Of a DNA stretch of 64,000 nucleotides, positions 60,550 through 64,000 are shown in pieces. Origin of the DNA: JASGKO01 sp049840595 (lineage in GTDB: Bacteria > Verrucomicrobiota > Verrucomicrobiia > Chthoniobacterales > Chthoniobacteraceae); contig JASGKO010000023.1 in assembly GCA_049840595.1 (NCBI GenBank), positions 1 through 64,000 of the forward strand. Reading direction: 5' to 3'. Numbering within the stretch: position 1 is the stretch's first letter; each line of letters begins with the position of its first letter. The notes beneath the pieces are model-generated. The model saw nothing but the letters and a program-made list of their open reading frames with translations, was not told the origin of the DNA and did no database searches. The position numbers were made by a program, and so were the translations under genes.

Positions 60550-61755
60550 ATGCGCAAACCGCCTGCTCGAAAGGTCACTATCATCTGCCCGCCACCCGCT
60601 TCCTGGTTGATTTCCAGCCTCGCCGGGGTGCAGCGCTATGCCCGGGAAAAGAAGGATTGGACCCTGCTCAGCACCCCTTCCGGCCTGCACGGGGAAAAGA
60701 ACGACGAATTATTTTCCCGCTTCAAAGACGGGCCTGCGCCCGACGCTTTGATCGTCGCCAGCAATCAACCGGATGAACTGAAGAAGATCCGCCAAATGGG
60801 AATCCCGGCGGTGAATCTGGCCTCGGGCCTGGCCCAGACCCACGGCGTCCCGCGCGTAATGGTCAATCACCTGGAAGGCGGTCGCCTGGCGGCGCAACAC
60901 CTGCTTTTGCGCGGGTTGCGGGAGCTCGCTTACTTTGGCTGGCGCGAGGTGTGGTATTCCACCCAGCGCCAACTGGGCTTTGTGAGCCGGGCGGCGGAGG
61001 CCGGGGTGAAATGCCACGTGCGGCTGCTGCCATTCCGCGAAGAAAGCCAGACCAACTGGGTGGAGCGAATCAAGGCGATCGGCCAGTGGATTGAGTCGCT
61101 GCCGCGCCCGGTGGGAATTTTTGCGGTGAACGATTATCGGGCCCAGTTACTGATGGAGGCCTGCCAGAGCATCGAACTGCAAGTCCCCACCGATGTCGCC
61201 CTCATCAGAATGGATAACGAAAAGGCGATCTGCGAGCATTGCGTTCCCGCGCTGACCAGTGTCTCGCGCAACGCGGAGCAGGTGGGCTGGCAGGCCGCCG
61301 CGCTGCTGGATCGAATGCTGCAAGGCGAATCCGCCCCCGAGGAGGATTTGATCTTGGAGCCCGACGGCGTGGTGGAGCGGCCCTCCACCGAATTGCTCTA
61401 CAGCAGCGACCCGGTCGTGCAGCAAGCGCTCGACTACATGCGGGCAAACTTGAAGACGCAGTTCAATATCGAGCAACTGGCCGAGCAAATCGGCGTCTCG
61501 AAGCGGAAAATGGAAATGCGCTTTCGCGAAAATCTCGCCACTTCGCCGCATGACTTCCTGCTCAAGCTGCGGCTGCAACAAGCGAGAGCCCTGCTGCAGA
61601 TGTCGCCGGAGCAAACCATCAAACAGATCGCGCTGGAATGCGGGTTTACCACCGAGGAAGTCTTTCGGGTCGCTTTCCACCGCATGAACGGACAGACTCC
61701 CGGAAACTTCCGCAAAACGTGCCTGCTCAAAAATCAAGGAACCAGCTCGCTTTGA
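60550..61755 (+). CDS. XylR-like regulator: LacI-type sensor fused to AraC DNA-binding domain
   Basis: 401 residues, intact. Start 60550 (MRKPPARKVTIICPPPASWL) is chosen because earlier in-frame ATGs fall inside the palindromic operator. Residues about 10-280 form a periplasmic-binding-protein-like sensor: SLAGVQRYAREKKDWTLLST, PDALIVASNQPDELKKIRQM, VGIFAVNDYRAQLLMEACQS, VALIRMDNEKAICEHCVPAL. Residues about 300-395 form two AraC helix-turn-helix units: FNIEQLAEQIGVSKRKMEMR and TIKQIALECGFTTEEVFRVA followed by HRMNGQTPGNFR. This is the architecture of E. coli XylR (activator). It likely senses a sugar and activates the divergent GH2 through the palindrome at 60500. Confidence 0.92.
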   Translation: MRKPPARKVTIICPPPASWLISSLAGVQRYAREKKDWTLLSTPSGLHGEKNDELFSRFKDGPAPDALIVASNQPDELKKIRQMGIPAVNLASGLAQTHGVPRVMVNHLEGGRLAAQHLLLRGLRELAYFGWREVWYSTQRQLGFVSRAAEAGVKCHVRLLPFREESQTNWVERIKAIGQWIESLPRPVGIFAVNDYRAQLLMEACQSIELQVPTDVALIRMDNEKAICEHCVPALTSVSRNAEQVGWQAAALLDRMLQGESAPEEDLILEPDGVVERPSTELLYSSDPVVQQALDYMRANLKTQFNIEQLAEQIGVSKRKMEMRFRENLATSPHDFLLKLRLQQARALLQMSPEQTIKQIALECGFTTEEVFRVAFHRMNGQTPGNFRKTCLLKNQGTSSL

Positions 61756-61970
61756 GCCGTTGCAACGACTGGGTGGAACCGCTGCTCTTTTTTTCGCAGC
61801 TTGAAATCACATGACTCGATTTAAGTCCGATCATCTCCGGCCTCTCCCCCAAGTGCTCGATAACTCCCTCCAAAAAATCACCCCTTTGGGGCACAATACC
61901 AGAATAACCAGAGAGAAATGGCCGACTAAGCGCTCTGTAGCCGCCCCGCCATTCATCACTGAATAAATGA
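61756..61970. other. Spacer between XylR-like gene and tRNA-Ser
   Basis: Just over 200 bases with no gene. The only structure I see is the imperfect hairpin described under the tRNA. Confidence 0.5.
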
Positions 61971-62062
61971 TGGCGGAAGGGGTGGGATTCGAACCCACGG
62001 TGCCTTTTACAGCACGCTCGATTTCGAGTCGAGTGCCTTAGACCGGGCTCAGCCACCCTTCC
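61971..62062 (-). tRNA. tRNA-Ser (anticodon CGA)
   Basis: Class II tRNA of about 89 bases plus encoded CCA (61971-61973). Acceptor stem GGAAGGG pairs with CCCTTCC; discriminator G; anticodon stem CTCGA/TCGAG encloses loop CTCGAAA, giving anticodon CGA; a long variable arm with GTGC/GCAC stem identifies serine; T arm GTGGGTTCGAATCCCAC is perfect. Downstream on the minus strand an imperfect hairpin (CCGCCATCAT with ATGAATGGCGG) could terminate it, though it begins within the CCA. Confidence 0.93.
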
Positions 62063-62156
62063 GTTGAAAGCGGGCGTCAATATGGGCGCATTTTCCGTTC
62101 AGGCAAGGAAAAATTCCGGCCTTCCTTGGAAAAAACTGCCTGCGGGGCTGGGCAGT

Positions 62157-62882
62157 TTATTTGTTCAGGTCGGCGAGGACTTCGGGGTCGCGGACGTCGG
62201 CCCACTCGCCTTTCAATTCCAGGGCACGCACGCGGCGACCGGAGAGGGCGAGGTTGCGCACGGCGTCGGTGAGCTCGTATTCGCCACGCGGGGAACGTTC
62301 GAGGGTGGCGGTGAACTCGAAGATGCTGGGGCGAAACGCATAGACGCCCGCGTTGTACCACGGACTAGTCGGCTCGCCGGGCTGGGGCTTTTCGCGCAGA
62401 TCGGTCATGTCGCCGACGTCGTTGATGAAGACGGCACCGCCTTTGGCGATCTCGCCGGGGTTATATTTCACGCTGATGATCGCCTCTTCGTCGCCGGGAT
62501 TCGCCAGCGCCTCGTAATTGGCGGGCTCGATCAGGATGTCGCCATAGCTGAGCACGAACGGATCGTTGCCACAGAAATCCTTCGCCAGTTCCACTACGCG
62601 GCCGGTGCCGTCTTGGACCACCTGCGTTTCGTAATGGACGCGGATGCCGTGGCTGGAACCGTCGCCGAAAAATTCGGTAACTACCTCGGCATGCCAGCCG
62701 ACGATGATGCAGAAATCGGTGACGCCGGCGGCCTTGAGCCCTTCCACGATGTGCAGGAGGATCGGCTTGCCGCGCACGGGAATCATGGGCTTGGGGATTT
62801 CCTGGGTGAGTTCGCGCATGCGGGTGCCACGCCCGGCGGCGAGGAGCACGGCTTTCTTGATCTGGGTCTGGGTCGTCGGCAT
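62157..62882 (-). CDS. Sugar-1-phosphate nucleotidyltransferase
   Basis: 241 residues, intact. Start 62882 (MPTTQTQIKKAVLLAAGRGT) is chosen since the nucleotide-binding signature LLAAGRGTRMRELTQEIPKP follows directly. Further landmarks: MIPVRGKPILLHIVEGLKAA, FVLSYGDILIEP (metal-binding G-D), a central GGAVFINDVGDMTDLREKPQ and SPWYNAGVYAFRP. This is the RmlA/GlmU-N/HddC type catalysing NTP plus sugar-1-phosphate to NDP-sugar and pyrophosphate, used for surface polysaccharides. Its exact sugar is not determined. It ends 95 bases before the tRNA gene and reads the same way. Confidence 0.9.
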   Translation of the reverse strand: MPTTQTQIKKAVLLAAGRGTRMRELTQEIPKPMIPVRGKPILLHIVEGLKAAGVTDFCIIVGWHAEVVTEFFGDGSSHGIRVHYETQVVQDGTGRVVELAKDFCGNDPFVLSYGDILIEPANYEALANPGDEEAIISVKYNPGEIAKGGAVFINDVGDMTDLREKPQPGEPTSPWYNAGVYAFRPSIFEFTATLERSPRGEYELTDAVRNLALSGRRVRALELKGEWADVRDPEVLADLNK

Positions 62883-63015
62883 TGGAAAAATTCGTTTCGA
62901 GCAGACTAAGCGCGCATCGTCCATCCCGACAAACCTTGTTTTTGGCCGAGGCGTTCCATGGCTGGAGCGGTCATTTTCTTTGACGTTCTCGCATTCCGCG
63001 CTATCTGAAAGAGTT

Positions 63016-63435
63016 GTGAGACGAACCCGCGCTTCCTCCATTTACACCACGCTGCTGGCGTGGCTGGTGTGTGTCGCGTGGGTTTTTGCCGTCAATCACT
63101 GTGCGATTGCCGAGGTGCTGAAGATGACCATGAAGCCGGTGACGACGGATTCCTGCCCTTACTGCCATTCGCAGTCGGCCCCCAAGGCTCCGGCCACTCC
63201 GATGCCGGAATGCTGCAAATCGCTGCATGCCACTCCAGCCACTCCGGCGGAGGTCAATCTCGCGATCAACCCACTGGTTGAATCCACTTTGGATCTGGTC
63301 CAGGCCTTTCGTTGTATCGAGACCGGGCATCCTTTTTCCCTGACGGCAGATACGGGGCCGCCACGTCCGGTCGCTTTTCGTGAACTGCTCCTGACGCGTT
63401 GCCACCCCGGCATCGCGCCCCCGATGCTGAGCTGA
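63016..63435 (+). CDS. Cys-rich membrane-anchored protein of a metal-efflux operon
   Basis: 139 residues. GTG start at 63016 gives a basic N-terminus and one helix, LLAWLVCVAWVFAVNHCAIA. Behind it the mature part has DSCPYCHSQ and PECCKSLHA, two paired-cysteine sites suited to metal binding. The rest is not recognised. Similar small Cys/His proteins often precede RND heavy-metal efflux genes in Verrucomicrobia. The next two genes (lipoprotein, outer-membrane factor) fit this. The upstream GAAAGAG may be a weak ribosome site. Confidence 0.65.
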   Translation: MRRTRASSIYTTLLAWLVCVAWVFAVNHCAIAEVLKMTMKPVTTDSCPYCHSQSAPKAPATPMPECCKSLHATPATPAEVNLAINPLVESTLDLVQAFRCIETGHPFSLTADTGPPRPVAFRELLLTRCHPGIAPPMLS

Positions 63436-63531
63436 AACCGCCTCCGCCTTTCGCGGATGCGATCGCTTTCTCCACGAGCCGGAATATTTCACCGGCCTGC
63501 ATCCTCATTTATTCAGCCAGCTCGCATTTCC

Positions 63532-63741
63532 ATGCAAAAACGTTTCATTTTTCCTGCTCTTGCCATCTTTTTGACCGGGTGCGCCGGGACTATTCCCGAT
63601 GAACCGCTCCCGGCTAGCAACCCGGCCAGCCCGGCAGCCGCCGAAGCTTCCACACCGGTCTATCACTCCCATCTTTCTGCTCCGACCGTGGTCAGCACCC
63701 CCACCCCGGCCCCGGCAGCCATGCCCGGGATGAACATGTAA
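63532..63741 (+). CDS. Small lipoprotein with Met-rich tail
   Basis: 69 residues. MQKRFIFPALAIFLTGCAGT has a lipobox (L-T-G-C). The middle is Pro/Ala/Ser-rich and the end reads AAMPGMNM. Met-Gly-Met-Asn-Met endings suggest Cu(I)/Ag(I) binding by methionines, as in copper-handling proteins. It sits 96 bases after the Cys-rich gene and 8 bases before the efflux outer-membrane gene. Confidence 0.7.
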   Translation: MQKRFIFPALAIFLTGCAGTIPDEPLPASNPASPAAAEASTPVYHSHLSAPTVVSTPTPAPAAMPGMNM

Positions 63742-63749
63742 GGCCTGCC

Positions 63750-64000
63750 ATGAAAACAACCATTCTTTCAATGCTCCTGACCGCGGCAGTGCTGGTAAAG
63801 CTACCCGCTGCGGAATCCCCTTTCGATCCCGTGGCGACACAAGTTCACACCCGCAGCGGCGAGACCGCAACGTGGCTGACCGGCAGCGCCGAGGATCAAG
63901 CCGCGCAGAAAGCCGTGGATCAACTCCTGCAACACGCGCTGACGGCAAATAGCGCGGCTCAGATCGCGCTGTTAAACAACCGGCACTTGCAGGCGACCCT
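63750..64000 (+). CDS. Outer-membrane efflux factor (TolC/CusC-like), N-terminal part
   Basis: Runs off the right edge; 83 residues visible. MKTTILSMLLTAAVLVKLPA is a signal peptide. AVDQLLQHALTANSAAQIAL followed by LNNRHLQAT is the usual start of TolC-family proteins, where helices with (A/S)-x-x-I-A-L-x-N-N-x-x-L-Q-A form the channel. With the preceding Cys-rich and Met-rich proteins it likely forms the start of a CusCBA-type heavy-metal efflux operon. Confidence 0.75.
   Translation, partial: MKTTILSMLLTAAVLVKLPAAESPFDPVATQVHTRSGETATWLTGSAEDQAAQKAVDQLLQHALTANSAAQIALLNNRHLQAT

Noticed and set aside
17833..61755. A Bacteroidetes-style SusC/SusD polysaccharide utilisation locus
   Set aside because: No SusC, SusD, TonB-dependent transporter or hybrid two-component gene is present.

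Overview
The window is a composite of two unrelated bacterial sequences that meet near position 17,200. Bases 1 to about 17,200 look alphaproteobacterial (Bradyrhizobium-like, judged from remembered oxidase and ABC-transporter sequences). This part has clear Shine-Dalgarno sites and tightly overlapping metabolic operons. Bases about 17,230 to 64,000 look like Verrucomicrobiota (Chthoniobacterales-like). Markers are a Verru_Chthon cassette protein A, two PEP-CTERM proteins built of autotransporter-type beta-strand repeats, many secreted multidomain glycosidases, and mostly Shine-Dalgarno-free starts. At the join, a GcvT-like gene lacking its 5' part abuts a TPR gene lacking its 3' part. An assembly chimera is the simplest explanation. 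Many genes are broken by one-base shifts while the encoded domains continue in another frame, so the sequence probably carries indel errors. Coordinates given for such genes span all frames.

Alphaproteobacterial part: heme-copper oxidase subunits (1-1313); an orphan dusA 5' fragment (1540-1611) of the kind left at integration sites; L-serine dehydratase and a NIPSNAP protein (minus, 2110-3858); a TetR regulator bracketed by two matching operators; a four-gene sugar-type ABC importer (4859-9202) coupled to a three-subunit molybdenum hydroxylase (9199-12913), a 3-hydroxyisobutyrate-dehydrogenase-like reductase, a cupin and an M20 amidohydrolase (to 15483). Together these look like uptake and catabolism of one unknown, possibly nitrogen-containing, compound. 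A minus-strand one-carbon module (GcvT/LigM-like, folD and a small ORF) follows.

Verrucomicrobial part: a TPR protein, a secreted protein and Verru_Chthon protein A (17.2-23.4 kb); a membrane-anchored alginate-lyase-like enzyme, a giant GH2, a GH95 and a 1,400-residue beta-repeat PEP-CTERM protein, all minus and closely spaced (23.7-39.2 kb); a second GH95, a small protein and a second PEP-CTERM protein (39.4-44.0 kb); then on the plus strand a LacI-family regulator, GH51 arabinofuranosidase, secreted lyase with carbohydrate-binding domains, a helical-repeat protein, GH2 and a GH28-like enzyme (44.2-55.7 kb); a putative esterase, a divergent GH2 and its XylR-like regulator (55.7-61.8 kb). The right edge holds tRNA-Ser, a sugar nucleotidyltransferase and the start of a metal-efflux operon.

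The most notable signal is a 14-bp LacI-type operator found upstream of six transcription units, with a degenerate seventh copy. It always has the same orientation to transcription. In five cases it is followed by exactly 11 nt and then a TTG-type -35 box, and those five also have a plausible -10. This implies one regulon covering the glycosidases, the PEP-CTERM proteins, the Verru_Chthon gene and the TPR gene, with the regulator sitting where an activator would. GH95, GH2 and GH51 activities point to a fucose-, galactose- and arabinose-bearing polysaccharide. No SusC/SusD pair and no exosortase gene lie in the window.
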